From: Sipunculus nudus
Lineage: Eukaryota > Annelida > Sipuncula > Golfingiida > Sipunculidae
Length of the DNA stretch: 64,000 nt
Assembly (NCBI GenBank): GCA_026874595.1
Contig: CM049320.1
Span: 42,234,714-42,298,713, forward strand
Direction: 5' to 3'
Below are positions 27,174-39,300 of the stretch, piece by piece. A model generated the notes under the pieces. It saw nothing but the letters and a program-made list of their open reading frames with translations, ran no database searches and was not told where the DNA came from. The position numbers were made by a program, and so were the translations under genes. Position 1 is the first letter of the stretch. Each line of letters begins with the position of its first letter.

Positions 27174-27470
27174 CAATCATCTAAACTCAGAAAGCTGTTT
27201 AATCTGTTCCATAATAAATTATGTTGAACAAGTTTCCCTTTATGAATTGCTACTTGTCTTTCAATAGTATAGCATATTTTTATATATGTTTAACAGCCTC
27301 ATTTAGAGACAACGGGTATTCTTTAATTCTTGCCGTATGAATATAATATTTCATCAACAGCATAATTTTATCTAACAATTTATCAGAACTTACATTGAAC
27401 AGTATTATATCTCTAGCATATATCATGGGCAGGTTTAAGTTGTCTACCCATAAAATATTTTCGATCATAA
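27174..27470 (-). pseudogene. Decayed LINE (non-LTR retrotransposon) reverse transcriptase C-terminal fragment
   Basis: The minus strand from 27468 gives a hydrophobic/basic pattern (ARDIILFN ... KIMLLMKYYIHTARIK). It matches the style of the C-terminal end of LINE reverse transcriptase ORFs, which typically read as DILFG followed by an AKYYIY-like segment. A stop at 27280 interrupts it. One frame over, the pattern resumes (ERQVAIHKGKLVQHN) and ends at about 27174. The single frameshift and missing 5' portion mark a truncated dead copy. Family assignment is from pattern memory, not a search. Confidence 0.5.
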
Positions 27471-27669
27471 CTTTTTAACTTCACAACATTCAGAGAATAA
27501 ATGTATCAGTGTAAATACTTATTTCACGAAATATTCTAAAAACTTGTTTTTTGTTTTTTGCAGGGGACATAACTTTTTTATGAACAATACAATCCGTTGA
27601 GTTTTATTCCACAGAATAATAAAAAAGACAGTTTAACAAAAACGCGTGATAATAAAATACACGACTTAC

Positions 27670-27800
27670 CTAAATGACCGTTGGATCGAGTTGATCTTGT
27701 ACGTATCAGGTAGTCTTCTTTAATAGTGAAGTCCCTGCTTAACCCTTCCAACTCCACCGTTACCAATGGCTGGACGCAGCTCAGGCGGTGTTATATAGAG
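27670..27800 (-). promoter_or_regulatory. Candidate TATA promoter with noncoding first exon
   Basis: The minus strand has CTATATAAC (about 27790-27799). About 30 nt downstream a roughly 97-nt segment without ATG begins and ends in a near-perfect donor, TTTAG|GTAAGT (boundary at 27670/27669). TATA, a GC-rich start region and a strong donor at exon-like distance fit a 5' UTR exon of an unidentified minus-strand transcript. Evidence is motif-level only. Confidence 0.3.
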
Positions 27801-28744
27801 CGTCTGTCATCTGTTAATTAGGGGTCCAGCCACGCTGCTATGACAGGGCGGGATCAGGCGGCCCCCGCACATAACTTGTGCCGCCAATGACAGTCATGTC
27901 TGTGACTAAAGCAGTTCCCGGTTCTCGGAAGTAAGCCGTTTACGAGGGCGCACTGGCTCTATAGTGATACGCTGAAAGGAACATTTTCCCCGCAGCCGCA
28001 ATGTCAGTGGATGATAAAGGCTAATATAAAGCCCGAGGCTGGGGGTTAAAGGGGGGGGGGGGGGGGGTAGTGAAGAAACGTTTTTTTCTAAATTGCTGCT
28101 GTCATAATGCAGTCTTGAATAGTTCAAAACGGGGCCAGACGCTAAATCAGGTGTTATTTCTCAGTATTAAACATATAAAAATTGTTCCATTTCCCAGATA
28201 TTTCCTCAACAGGTGGATGGGGACATGTTCACCCAGGCCATGGGCAGGCACAGGGTCTTCGATAAAAAAGGAACTGTGTGTGTGTGTGTGTGTGTGGGGG
28301 GGGGGGGATGAGGCTAGACACCCTGGCAAAGGTTAACGAGTGTGCCCTGAGTTGTCGTAAACTTAATGCCTAACCTCGTTACGTAATCTTCGTAACGTCG
28401 GAAATTGTACAGTACCAGTTTCAAAATCAGTGGTTATTTTTCGGTTTTATGCGTATATTAATCTATTTCCCAGAATTTTATGGTCGAGAAAAGGCGCCTG
28501 ATCACTGCCACCCCCCCCCCCCCCCCCCTTTATCCCCTCCCCCCTTTTATCCGCACCTGTAAGCGGACACTGAACCATGATCTGCTTTCTCTTTTTGTAT
28601 TGGAATGTTTTTTGCTGCAGAGTTAAATTGGCAAACATATGGCTTCACCTGTAAATTTCTGGGGTCAGCTGAATCATCTCTTGAGTTTCAAAATATACTC
28701 TTTATAAAAGTTAACCCATATTTGGGGGATCGGGTCCATTTTAA

Positions 28745-28987
28745 TATTAAATTATTTATTTTACATGGATTGTACAAAAAAGTTATTATAACTAACCAAG
28801 GCACTCTCCATGGCGCGGCTGGTGGCGCTTGGTAGGCGGTAAGGGTGGAGGAAACCAGAGAACCCTGAGAAAACTAACGGCCCTGGACTGGCCGCTACGA
28901 CCCACTCTCTTAGCCACAACGGGTATCGAACCCGGTTTGCCAGTGGAGAGAGCCGAGCGTTTTACCCCTTGACTGTCCAGGCCAGTC
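28745..28987 (-). mobile_element. tRNA-derived SINE (family also inside the TSR gene)
   Basis: The minus strand starts near CTGGACAGTCAAGGGGTAAA (A-box region), carries a B-box-like GGGTTCGATACC, and continues through a conserved body. It ends in a tail reading AAGTTATTATA in plus orientation after ACATGGATTGTAC. The same element, tail included, occurs at 49391-49615, 50227-50464 and 51731-51975. Confidence 0.75.
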
Positions 28988-29109
28988 CGGTAATAGTCCC
29001 AGTTAGTTAAAAAAAAAAGAAAGATTCAAAGAGAGAGTACGTAGGTGGTATACAATCATAGCAGCTCGGCACTGTATCACATCAATTATAGTTATTATCT
29101 TACAACTTT

Positions 29110-29162
<53 letters not shown>
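29110..29162. repeat. (AT)n microsatellite
   Basis: An uninterrupted AT dinucleotide tract of about 26 units. Confidence 0.9.
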
Positions 29163-29165
<3 letters not shown>

Positions 29166-29528
29166 GGCATTCTTATCATACATTAGTAATCATAATATGA
29201 CATGCCCGTTTCACTTGATAAATATTTCAAATACACAGATAAACTGCATATTATCGGTATTGGTATTTGAACATGTTACAGGATAAAATTGCAAGGCTAC
29301 CCAGTTACATTTCATTAGAAACTAGAAAAGCACTCAGAGAGCCCAGACTTCTGGCAAGATAGCTCGTCACCCTTATAAGGAATCGTCAGAAAAGCAGCAT
29401 TTTCCATTAAAATATTCCTGGATCAAGAATGTTATCGGTATCAAAATTTAATCATTTTTTCCTTCAATCATTGCCGAGCTTTCCTGCAGATTTTATCAAA
29501 ATCCTTTCAAAATTTCTTCCAGGGAATG

Positions 29529-29736
29529 TGGGGGGGGGGGGGGGGGGGGGAGGGGGGGAGATGACTCGCCGACAAATCCACACACATACATGTATATACT
29601 ATATATATACCTTTTTGGCGCCTGTATGACATTTCAAATATGTGTACTTAATCAAATTCAAATATATTTCAATATAATATTTCACAGTTATCTCATAATT
29701 GTAGCCTGTCTATATTCTATTCAAATTATATTTCAT

Positions 29737-29829
<93 letters not shown>

Positions 29830-30355
29830 CTCTGTAAAGTAGGGGGGAAGATAACACTGACCACCCTCCCTCCCCTTGGCAAAAAGTGTGTTTGGGGGAA
29901 TATATACCCCCCCCCACACACACACACACCTTATATTGACGCCCCTGCATGCCGCCCTGCAGGTTCATATGAAATCTCTCAACACACATTCCAAATTTCG
30001 CACGAAAGGAATCTTACACGTTACTTCTAAAGAAACTAATCCTGGAAACTTGTCAAAGTCGGGGTTTTGGCCCATCTCCGTGATGATATGCAATAGAACC
30101 CCCCCCCCCCCCCCCCCATAAACACTAGAGCTCATTCCGGGGTTATTAACGCATGGCTCATCCCAATATTTAATCAATTGTTCCTTGTATCATTACCGAG
30201 CTATCCTGGTAATTTCATTAACTCTGTTGAGGAATTTTTGTGTTATCGTGCAAAAACACTAACAGATAGGCCTACTCATACACAGACAAACATAGCCTAC
30301 ACGCTGCCCAAAACATAACCCCCCCCCCCCCTCCCCCCCCCCCCCCCCCCCCCGC
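29529..30355. repeat. Cluster of poly-G, (AT)n and poly-C tracts
   Basis: In sequence: a poly-G run (about 29530-29560), a broken (AT)n tract (about 29741-29826), short C and CA runs (about 29907-29930), poly-C at about 30099-30118, and poly-C with one T at about 30319-30353. Long Tyr-Ile and Gly/Pro reading frames here are simple-sequence artefacts. No gene is seen from 29163 to 31090. Confidence 0.85.
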
Positions 30356-31089
30356 ATGCCTGGCGGTAGTAATTATATGCTTTCAGTGTATTTAGATTTT
30401 ATGCGGCAGTATTGCCAACGCTTGAATTACGCCTGTCCTCATTCAAAATAATAATAATCTACACAAATGAATCAAAACAAGGATATGCAGATGATGATGG
30501 GGGGAAGATACGGAGAATGCATGTCCTCATGCAGTTATCATTGTTGGTTGTTATGTTTCTGAGACCAGGTGGTTTACATTAAACAATTTCAGTTAACAAT
30601 GACTAAACGTTAATCCCTTTCGCTTTCTTGGTTAGCTAAATATAAAACATACTGGGTCACCTTTCACTTACGCCCTAGCAGCAAGCTGGAATGTTTGATT
30701 GTGGGCGTTTTAGTTAACTGATATTTGGGCACAAGTAAAGATATATGTCCATGTATATTCTATACAGCGTCCTGGTAGTTTATTTTTATATTAAGATCAA
30801 CTCAACGTTGCTGACTAAAATCTGTTTGAAATATATAGAGCACTTGCGACGGGCCCATGAGACACGAACGGCTTTCAATGCTTTTGTTGAGCGAGAAAAG
30901 CCAGGCCAGTTCTAAAAGGTTTTGAGTAACTGTTAATTTAAGATAATAGACTTAAGTGGTCAATGAAGCGTCAGACCGATTGGATAAAGGCCTTTCGATA
31001 TGACTGCTAGACACTTTGTGACCATAGCCGGGATATCAAAACACTCACGGCTTATGTTCATCGTTCATATATACCAAAAATATTCAAAA

Positions 31090-31092
<3 letters not shown>

Positions 31093-31177
<85 letters not shown>

Positions 31178-31253
31178 ATAAACAGGAAAAATCAACAGAA
31201 AGACATAACTGTTTGGTTTTAATTGTAAAGAGAGGACGAGATTAGGTTGTGCT

Positions 31254-31297
<44 letters not shown>
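31093..31297. repeat. Two long (AT)n tracts
   Basis: AT dinucleotide runs at about 31093-31170 (one CAT interruption, ending in GTGTGTGT) and about 31256-31297. They are separated by about 90 nt of ordinary sequence. Confidence 0.9.
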
Positions 31298-31298
<1 letters not shown>

Positions 31299-32090
31299 TA
31301 TTATTTTACATTCTATGTTGTTCTCAAGTTGAAAAATAAAATGCACATTTATCAGTCATCCTGTAAACATTCCTGAGCGTATAGGCCTACAAGAGTTAGA
31401 TATCATGAGAAACGTTAAGCGTTAAAGATATTAAACTTCAGACAGCAGAACTTGTCAAGAGATTTCCATGCAAAATATATACTGCCGTGTGTACTCCCCG
31501 AAGACTGGCTTTAGATAGGCTTATGCTTCATAAAAAAAAAACTGCCGCCGTATATCCGGTAGCCATACCGCCTTAGCTTTGCTTACGAGCAAGCCACTGT
31601 GAAATTTAATGTATTTATGATCTGCCCTGAAACCCGATAGTGTCTCTGCTCGCCCCCGACAGATTAGACCGGAGCCGACTTCCCCGTAGCTTTGATCACT
31701 GACAAGGGGACGAAATCAGCAGATTCCGCTTAACCTGTTTCTGAGGGGCTATATAGTATTTACATAATTTATAGTTACTAAAAATAAATAAGGTTTCGGT
31801 TGAAATTAGTACATGTACATGACATGTTGAGTGTATGACTGTATCATGACCAAATATTTTCGTGTCTGTTATAGATAAATGGTGACATTTCGAATTAAAG
31901 CCGCATTTATAGTTGATATAAAGGCCATGTGGGCCTATATGCAGTTTTATTGTGATAATTTTTTCCACGACTGTAAACACAAGAATGTTAATTTTTCGTC
32001 GACACACAAAACTATTACGTCATTTACTCTTCCAGGAGCAGCAACAACCTCGTGAGACCTCGATCTACGTTACAAACGTCATCAATAGTA

Positions 32091-32104
32091 ACGTGACGTC
32101 ACGT
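32091..32104. promoter_or_regulatory. Palindromic CRE upstream of the TSR gene
   Basis: ACGTGACGTCACGT is a perfect 14-bp palindrome containing the full CREB/ATF site TGACGTCA. It lies about 110 bp upstream of the predicted start codon, within a locally CpG-rich stretch (32086-32140) that is unusual for this AT-rich region. This makes it a reasonable core-promoter element of the downstream gene. The transcription start was not located and there is no clear TATA box. Confidence 0.45.
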
Positions 32105-32212
32105 CGCGTAGCAACGATAACCGTCAGGCCTGCGACATCGTGTTTTACTGCAAAGATGGAGGTCTGGAAAGGATAGCCTCTGGCTGTGACCTCTCTTATT
32201 ATAATTGACGAT

Positions 32213-32282
32213 ATGGTTAATATTTGTAGGACCGTCACGTTTCTGTCTTTGGTGGCCATAGCCATATCATCAGCAAGCACAG
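32213..32282 (+). CDS. TSR-Ig-EGF transmembrane protein, exon 1 (signal peptide)
   Basis: ATG at 32213 opens a 23-codon stretch that is a clean signal peptide: a short polar start, then VTFLSLVAIAISS and small residues before the cleavage region (SAST). The exon ends in a consensus donor, ACAG|GTGAGT, in phase 1. The next exon supplies the two bases needed to complete a Gly codon, and the frame then stays open for about 590 nt. I chose this start because it is the only ATG giving a signal peptide followed by a matching-phase donor. It targets the product to the secretory pathway, as expected for the extracellular domains encoded downstream. Confidence 0.7.
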
Positions 32283-32971
32283 GTGAGTAACATTACAGTA
32301 TTGTCCAAAGGCGTAGCATTAACAGTACTGTCAGTAGGAAACAAACTGAAACTGGCGAAATTGTTTGTGTGCGTGTGTCTATGGGGGGGGGGGCTGTATT
32401 TTGAAATCGGTCCATAAATTTAAAGTAGAATAGATAATGAATGTAAAAAAAAACCTGGATTCACTGTCGCCTGTATGATCTGGCTGTAAACTAATTACTT
32501 CTCTTGAAAGGATCGAACGCCCTTTAAAGAGTAATTGTGTATATTTTAGAGTATTGTCTTAAAAGGCTTATTTTAATATCATTGGCGCATTATTTTTTAT
32601 ATTTTTCTAATATATTCTATAATAAAGAGAAATGTATACTTATATAAGAAAAAGGCCTATATAGTTTAATAACCATTACATTTGATTTGTAATGACCAAA
32701 ATCTCAAATATAGCTTGCACAATGTAACATTTTCATGTCATGTATCAGGCCTACGTAATGGCGGAAGATCAAAATTTGTGCCAACAATTTTCCACTTAAG
32801 AGACATATTGACCCTCAAACAACACCACCTTTTATGGTAAGGTATTATATATCCCTTATATTTTTGAAATCATACATCTACTGAATATTATAAATTATTA
32901 CTCTGGTGTATAATTCGCTTTAAAGATTATAAAATAGGCTATTGACAAAACCCCTCTAAAATACACAATTA

Positions 32972-33544
32972 AGCTATGATTCCTTTTACGCGGTTGCGGC
33001 CGCCGTACGGTCGCGGTTGCGGATAGAGTCGAACATATGATATTATGAAGGACCGATTCCTTTTATGCGGTTGCGATACTTATCCGACCTGTCATCCGAC
33101 AGTTTTTTGTCGGATCATGTAGCGACAGATCCAAACGAGAAATTTAACCGGATGGGGTCGGATGAGGGACCCGACGTCACATAGGAGTTTCCCCAGGATT
33201 AAAGTGTGTAACAATATCAGTGTATGCCATGAGGAAAACGTTTTCCGCCTGAAAACATCGATTTGAATTTTTGTTAATACGTGGACTGGAATATTTGCCT
33301 GTGAAAATTCACGGGCGAGTGATCTGCCCAAAACATACCGGTATCTTTTTTTCGATTCAAGATCCTGGTTTCTTAATTTTTTCCTGCCACTTTTCACAAT
33401 GCAAGGATATATATATATATATATATATATAACATATATCATATATCATATACAAACATACATATTATCCGCGACCGCTTAAAAAGGAATCGGCTTTTCC
33501 GCTACCGCATACCGCGGCCGCAAGCGCGTAAAAATGAATCGTAG
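32972..33544. mobile_element. MITE with GC-rich terminal inverted repeats
   Basis: The left end reads GCTATGATTCCTTTTACGCG and continues GTTGCGGCCGCCGTACGG. The complement of the right end reads GCTACGATTCATTTTTACGC and continues into GCTTGCGGCCGCGGTA. A second, subterminal GATTCCTTTT-(A/T)(T/A)GCGGT block is also inverted at about 33055 and 33485. Each TIR contains a NotI palindrome. There is no transposase ORF; the open frame inside (33092-33442) is unsupported. It is a non-autonomous DNA transposon of undetermined superfamily. Confidence 0.65.
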
Positions 33545-33695
33545 CGTTATCTTTCAAAGCTTGGAGAGGGGACATGGTCATGAACGACCCATGGATGACA
33601 CAAAAAGCCTCTTCTTTATTCGTGGACGCCATAATCCCTGCATGGTCTATCCTTATATTTTAGTACAGTCTATTTGGTCTCATACAGGGATATTA

Positions 33696-33697
<2 letters not shown>

Positions 33698-33779
<82 letters not shown>
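33698..33779. repeat. (AT)n microsatellite pair
   Basis: Two AT runs are separated by AAATTT. Together they form an almost perfect self-complementary stretch of about 80 bp. Confidence 0.9.
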
Positions 33780-33780
<1 letters not shown>

Positions 33781-33948
33781 GGACTGTTTTACGCTGCTCA
33801 TGCAGCAGTTATACGTTACAATCGTCCTGGACATCGTTTTGTGTAACCGCTCCTTTCTATAGCGAGGTTCTTTGGGCAGGAACATCATGGTCAGCACATT
33901 GCAAAGAATTGTAATCCGACCACTGATAATGCATTTTGCATCAAGCAA

Positions 33949-35925
33949 TCTATATATTAATAGCGTAAGGCGATTTTTGTGATTTTCCGTATCTCCTCTG
34001 ATACTACCGTACGGTTTGCCATGATTTCTGATATACATATGCTCAGAGTTTGTCCGAAGAGATTCCACCCACTTTTATTTGCAATATTTGTGTATTACGT
34101 GCATAATTAATAATTAATTTTAATATTTGCTCCCCCGCGGGCGCCTCTTTTCTTTGTGCCTTCGGGCCTGGTAACACAATGGCCACAGAGTGTTTGATAG
34201 CGGGACAGAGTTTTTCTCCGGGGGCCCTATCTGGGCTTTTCTTAAATTTGCGGTGACCGGCCCGAAATAATCCCCATTGGTGATCCCTTCTCAAAAGGCA
34301 ACCTCCGCACAGCGAAAAGGTCTATTGTGCACAAGGAGATCTCGCGTGAGGAAAATGCTCAAAAGGGGGATCTTTCAAAGAATGAAAATTTTCCGAGCGG
34401 TAGTGAATGCAGGGTAGTGTGTAAAACCCGAACCCCACGGTCCCCGGACCCCATAAACCTATTTCCTCATTTTTCATTATTTATACCGATAAAAACATCA
34501 CTATTGATGATGTAAGGACAGAGCAAAGTCCCTAAATGTTAAATGACCGATTCACTGAAAGATTTATATTTACAAAAATATTTCGATGAAGACGGACCTC
34601 ATTTACTTGAATTTGCCGACTGTTAAATTTTGACGGACCCCAGTAACCACCGCTAATATTTTTATTCATGACTAAAAGAGGACAAAACTAGCACTCATGT
34701 CACACACTTAATATAATATTTGTTATTTCAAATGAAAATATAATAGTGCGGACACAGTGTGGGAGATTTAATTTGAAGTGCACTAACAGTTGAGCGGACC
34801 TGAGACTGATATAACAGAGCACTTCCACATAACAACAGGTTTCGTGCTCCGTTCAAAACAACCATGCAATTTTAAAGTTGGCAATAATATAAATACCGAA
34901 AGGAATTGTTGATTACTTGCATTTCAAGCAACTACAGGTTCCAAAATAATGATTTTGTAAATGTTTTAAATTATAATACTTTTTAAAACGCTACACAAAT
35001 GAAATAAATAGCAAATATAAAATTATGAATAAAAACTGAGACAGAAATGTTAAAATACAGATACAAACACAATAATAAATCACAAATGTGTCTTGGCTAA
35101 ACGTGATGTCAAAAACATGTATGTACTAAAGAAATGGTAAAACAACGAGAAAACGGGGTCCGTGTAATCCGTGAGGTCCGTGCCCCAGGGTCCGGAAGTG
35201 TTTTTTTTTATCAAATTTTGTTGCTAAACAGACTATTTTTTTATGTTTTAACCAAACATAATATAAAATATGTCTTTAGATACGATTATGCTAAAATATC
35301 TGGACAAATTACCATGAGAGTTTAAGAATTACAAATTTTTCTTGGGTTCCGGGATCCGGAGTGGGATCCGGGTTTGACACACTGCCTGAACGCAGTGACT
35401 GTCTCACTGGAAAACATTAGCTCAGCTTTTAAACAGAAAGGAGTGCGTGATATTTAAAAATATATACAGCCATTAAATGTACCACATAATATAATGCTAC
35501 CACGAACTTTTGCGCAGCGGGATTGCCCGACCATGTGAGTGCTCAGTTTTTGTGCGTTATAACCGGAATGCAATTATCGAGATCATGTCTCAGCGCGGTA
35601 CTGTACCACCATGCAAGATAACAGGTTCCTTTACTGGCGGATTCACGGGCGCGGAGGGCAACTTTAAATGGCGATGTTCAGCATAATATATATTTTCATA
35701 TAAAAATGATTTTATTAAACATATCAAATTCTTCGAAAATTCTCCTGCCAACCTCTCGGCTTCAATTGGAGTTTTATGCATAACACCATGCATATAATGG
35801 ATCTATATGTTAATAGCGTGACGCGATTTGTGTGAATTTACATGTCTCCTCTGACACTACGGCTTGCCGTGATTTTTTTACATACATATGCTTCGTGTTT
35901 GTCCGAAGACATTCCACCATTAGGA
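33949..35925 (+). repeat. Direct-repeat pair of about 120 bp
   Basis: The segments 33949-34070 and 35797-35925 match over TTAATAGCGT, a CGATTTTTGTG-like block, TCTCCTCTGA, CATACATATGCT, TTTGTCCGAAGA and CATTCCACC or GATTCCACC. The second copy leads into the Helitron-like terminus at 36111, so both may be parts of one transposon family, the first copy truncated. Confidence 0.5.
34400..35402. mobile_element. Candidate inverted-repeat (fold-back) element
   Basis: GGTAGTGTGTAAAACCCG at about 34413 matches the complement of about 35369-35390 (CAGTGTGTCAAACCCGG). Both arms extend into GGACC/GGATCC-rich sequence. Similar GGTCCGT words recur inside near 35157-35195. An arm-bounded interior of about 1 kb without coding fits a non-autonomous element. 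The ends and any target duplication are undefined. Confidence 0.4.
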
Positions 35926-36085
35926 CAAGAACGTATTCGTCCAGGTCATTCAGACTCCGACAAGGTTAACTCAGAGACAGAACACTTATACCAAATGTCG
36001 GATTCAAAGAGACAGTAACATTGTACACCCAAGACATGAAACTATGACAGACTATTTGAAATCAGAACTAAATGCTCGCCCAGAA

Positions 36086-36111
36086 CCGTGCGTAGCACGG
36101 GTAATTGCTAG
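36086..36111 (+). mobile_element. Helitron-like 3' terminus
   Basis: A perfect six-base-pair hairpin, CCGTGC-GTA-GCACGG, is followed seven bases later by CTAG and then T. A short GC-rich hairpin just upstream of CTRR before a T is the signature of Helitron 3' ends. The 5' TC end was not identified, so element length is unknown. Confidence 0.5.
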
Positions 36112-36196
36112 TAATTTTAAATATGGAACATCCGCTCTCGTTGGTCTGATAACACCGGGACACAAGCTCACATTGGTCTGATTCTTGGTCCTATGC

Positions 36197-36330
36197 CAGA
36201 GAGGTGGCGTACATGTCCGGCGTTCCAACCGAATCGCTGGAAAAGGAAGCTTGCCCAGTGAGACAGATAGGTCCGCCTTTAAAAGCACCCCGTGATATAA
36301 ATACTCCTGTATTTCAATCTGGTCCATCTG
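36197..36330 (-). mobile_element. SINE fragment (family of 10404-10570)
   Basis: GTGGCGTACATGTCCGGCG, then CCAACCGAATCGCTGG and AAGCACCCCGTGATA, parallel the copy at 10441-10540. The B-box part is missing here, so the copy is truncated. Confidence 0.5.
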
Positions 36331-39300
36331 GTTATATTTTTATGTTGACCCAACACACGCCATGTACTGATAACGCTTAGCCTGATGCTTCATGAAAAGC
36401 CGTGTGATGGAGTTTACTGCCTTCTTAGATTACCAAAATGTTCTGGGGAGGGACCCTCAGACCCCCAATCACGGCCATATTGTATATATTACATGCACAT
36501 GTATATATTAAATATATTTATCATATATTCATTATATATGAATAATATATTTATCTATAATTTAAACAAACACAAACATACATATATGATCTTTGAACAG
36601 AAATGGATCCGCGCCTGGCTTATAGAACAATATCATATTTTATATGGAACACAGCATCTTATTTTGGTATACAGCAGTCCTGCCCTCTTTTATACCGTTA
36701 CGTCACCACCGTTATGAATAACGTGATGCCCGACGATTGAATTTTGTGGTGATGAAGAAGTACACATAACTTTGTAGTCAGTCAGTATATAACCCTTACA
36801 GTAAAAATGCAGCACAAGTGACCTGCCTAAACCAAGCTTCCTTGCTGATGATCCTTACTTATTTTCTTTGCTTCCACATGAAACTTACTTCAATGATTCC
36901 CCTAATATGAACACATTTTTATAAGGTCTCCATAAAAAATAAGAACAAGAAAATATTAAACTTGATTCAAAGGAAAAATACGAGTACGAGTAATGCCAGT
37001 TTTAGGCTGGTCGCCTATCCATGTACTGCACTTTTACCAGCTTTATTTTTATACACTCATATGTCTCTTCTACAATTTAGTGTAATTAGAATGTTTATAA
37101 AATAGGTGCATGACTGTAAAAAAAAGTGTAATTATACAATCCCCCCTAAACTACTCGTTAACCCTTCTATTGACGCTTGTATAACAAAAGTGTAAATTAT
37201 AGCGTGTGTGCTTGCATTGCAGAGGCTTTTCTACATCCATGTACTTATATATTTAGACTTAATGTTTATTTTGTATTATTTAGGATGAATTTATGTATAT
37301 AAAAATAAAGGTTGAACTTGGGAAAAAATGTCATATTTTATCAGAGACAGAGCAACGAATTGAGATAGATACAATAATATGCCCCGGGCACTGTTCAGTT
37401 TGTGTCGTCAACAATTGAACACTATAGTAATCAAGACAGATTCAGACTACCGCCCTCTGAACTGCTGGTACACAGTTACATTGATAACGAGTACAAACCA
37501 GTATTTTTATACATATACACCTCTTTAATTAAGAGTACAGTGGCGTCATTTTTTTTTTCAAGGCTAGGAGGGGATGACTCAGAGTGGGCGGGTAAAAGTT
37601 TAACAACCTTTTATTGTCTATGTGACACATTTCAAATATATAACAATTAGGTTTTAAAGTTAAAAAAATAATAAATCATGTTTTCAAGAATCCCATATGG
37701 GTCACTTCGAACCCAGGTTAAGATATACAATATACCATAGTAAACTAAGAAAAATGGAACCACAGCCTGTAATTCTAATTTTTGATATATCTAATTTCCA
37801 AAGTATCAATATTATTATTACCTGAATAGCGAGGGGGGATTAAAACATTGACCCCCACCCCCTTGAACGTGGGGGATATATACCCCCCTCTCCCTCCCCC
37901 CTCCCCTGTGTCGACGCTTCTGAAAGAGTGATTATACTGCTTAAAGACTTAAATATTACTGTGACATAAGGAAAAGGCTTAGGCATAAGGAAGCAAAAAG
38001 TGCACTTGTACCCGTCTGTACAATCTGATAATTCATCAGTCTTGGCCACGTATTATTTGTCAACTATGGACCAATGAAGGTCTTTTTTTGTGCTGGAATG
38101 TTTTCCGAGACACTCTTATAGTTCTATTTCACGTTCAAATCGTCTCTCCAAACAGCACATGCTGACCATCACTTACATTAAGGATCGGATATCTCTGATA
38201 GCTTGATTGATGCCCTTAATAGAGTTATAATTCTCGTCCTATTAATCATCAACCATAAGTTTGCTATTTACCATACCATGACCCGCCCTATACTACTGTT
38301 ATACCACTTACATATTCCTTCATAATGTGTTTTCTCCATCTTGATAAAGGGAACCAACCAAATGAGAGGTCTGTTAATGTATTAATAACACCATTACCAA
38401 ACGCAGAATCAATGCATATCAACAATGGCGGCACTTGCTTTTAATGTTTAATTTCCGTTGCCGTTACGGATTGTTGCTATTTTTGTAGAGAGTAGTATTA
38501 TAAGCGTAGAAACGTTCAACCCAGTTTGACGTCATAAGCCTTATTACTGTCCCAAACAACTTCGGCCCAGTTCTGCAGGCTCTCCACCCCTGATTAAAAC
38601 GGAACCGGAAATGCCTGGTTCGTGGTCAATTAACAACATCAAACTCTGCAGTTCTGATTATCCGGTCACGTGACTCTGTTACCAGCAATATGTGATGAGC
38701 AGGTTTACGACTTTGAGTTGAGCCTCGGGCTTTTCTTCTTATCTGGTGACGGTTTGAATTAAACATAGAGTCCGTACAGTGTATTCTTGGTATTTTGATC
38801 CAGCCTTTGTTCTCCAGCAGACGTTGACGTCTGATTCTAATTAATAGTATTAATTAACGATCTGGCTCCGAGATCGGACAGAATTTTAATCAAGTAGTTG
38901 TGGTACCAAATTAATTAATTCGGTTCGTTAATATGAGAAATGTCTGACAGGTACCGGAAAATATAACATCCAACTTCCTTCGACAGAAGCAGAGCAGTTA
39001 ACCGAACATTCTTTACAACATGAATATTGAGGCGAGCTAATTGAAAGGAATAGCCATTCTTTCTAAAGAGCATTTGCATTGTACTAGTTACAGCTGTGTT
39101 TCTTTTTTAGATAAAAATGTTACCGCGCACGTGGAAGATGAGGTTTATACAGAGAGTTGAAAATTGTGTCAGCGAAATGACATGAAAACCAGACAATGGA
39201 TTTTAGCAACTTACACTCATGGACGGGCAAGTTTTAATCTAGTGCCTATCAAAACATGATGAGCAAGTTCCCGGTGACATTTTACTCTAGGACAATCGAA

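Noticed and set aside
29590-30030. 146-codon frame rich in Tyr-Ile and Pro
   Set aside because: It runs through (AT)n and poly-C simple repeats. The length reflects absence of stops in the repeat, not coding.
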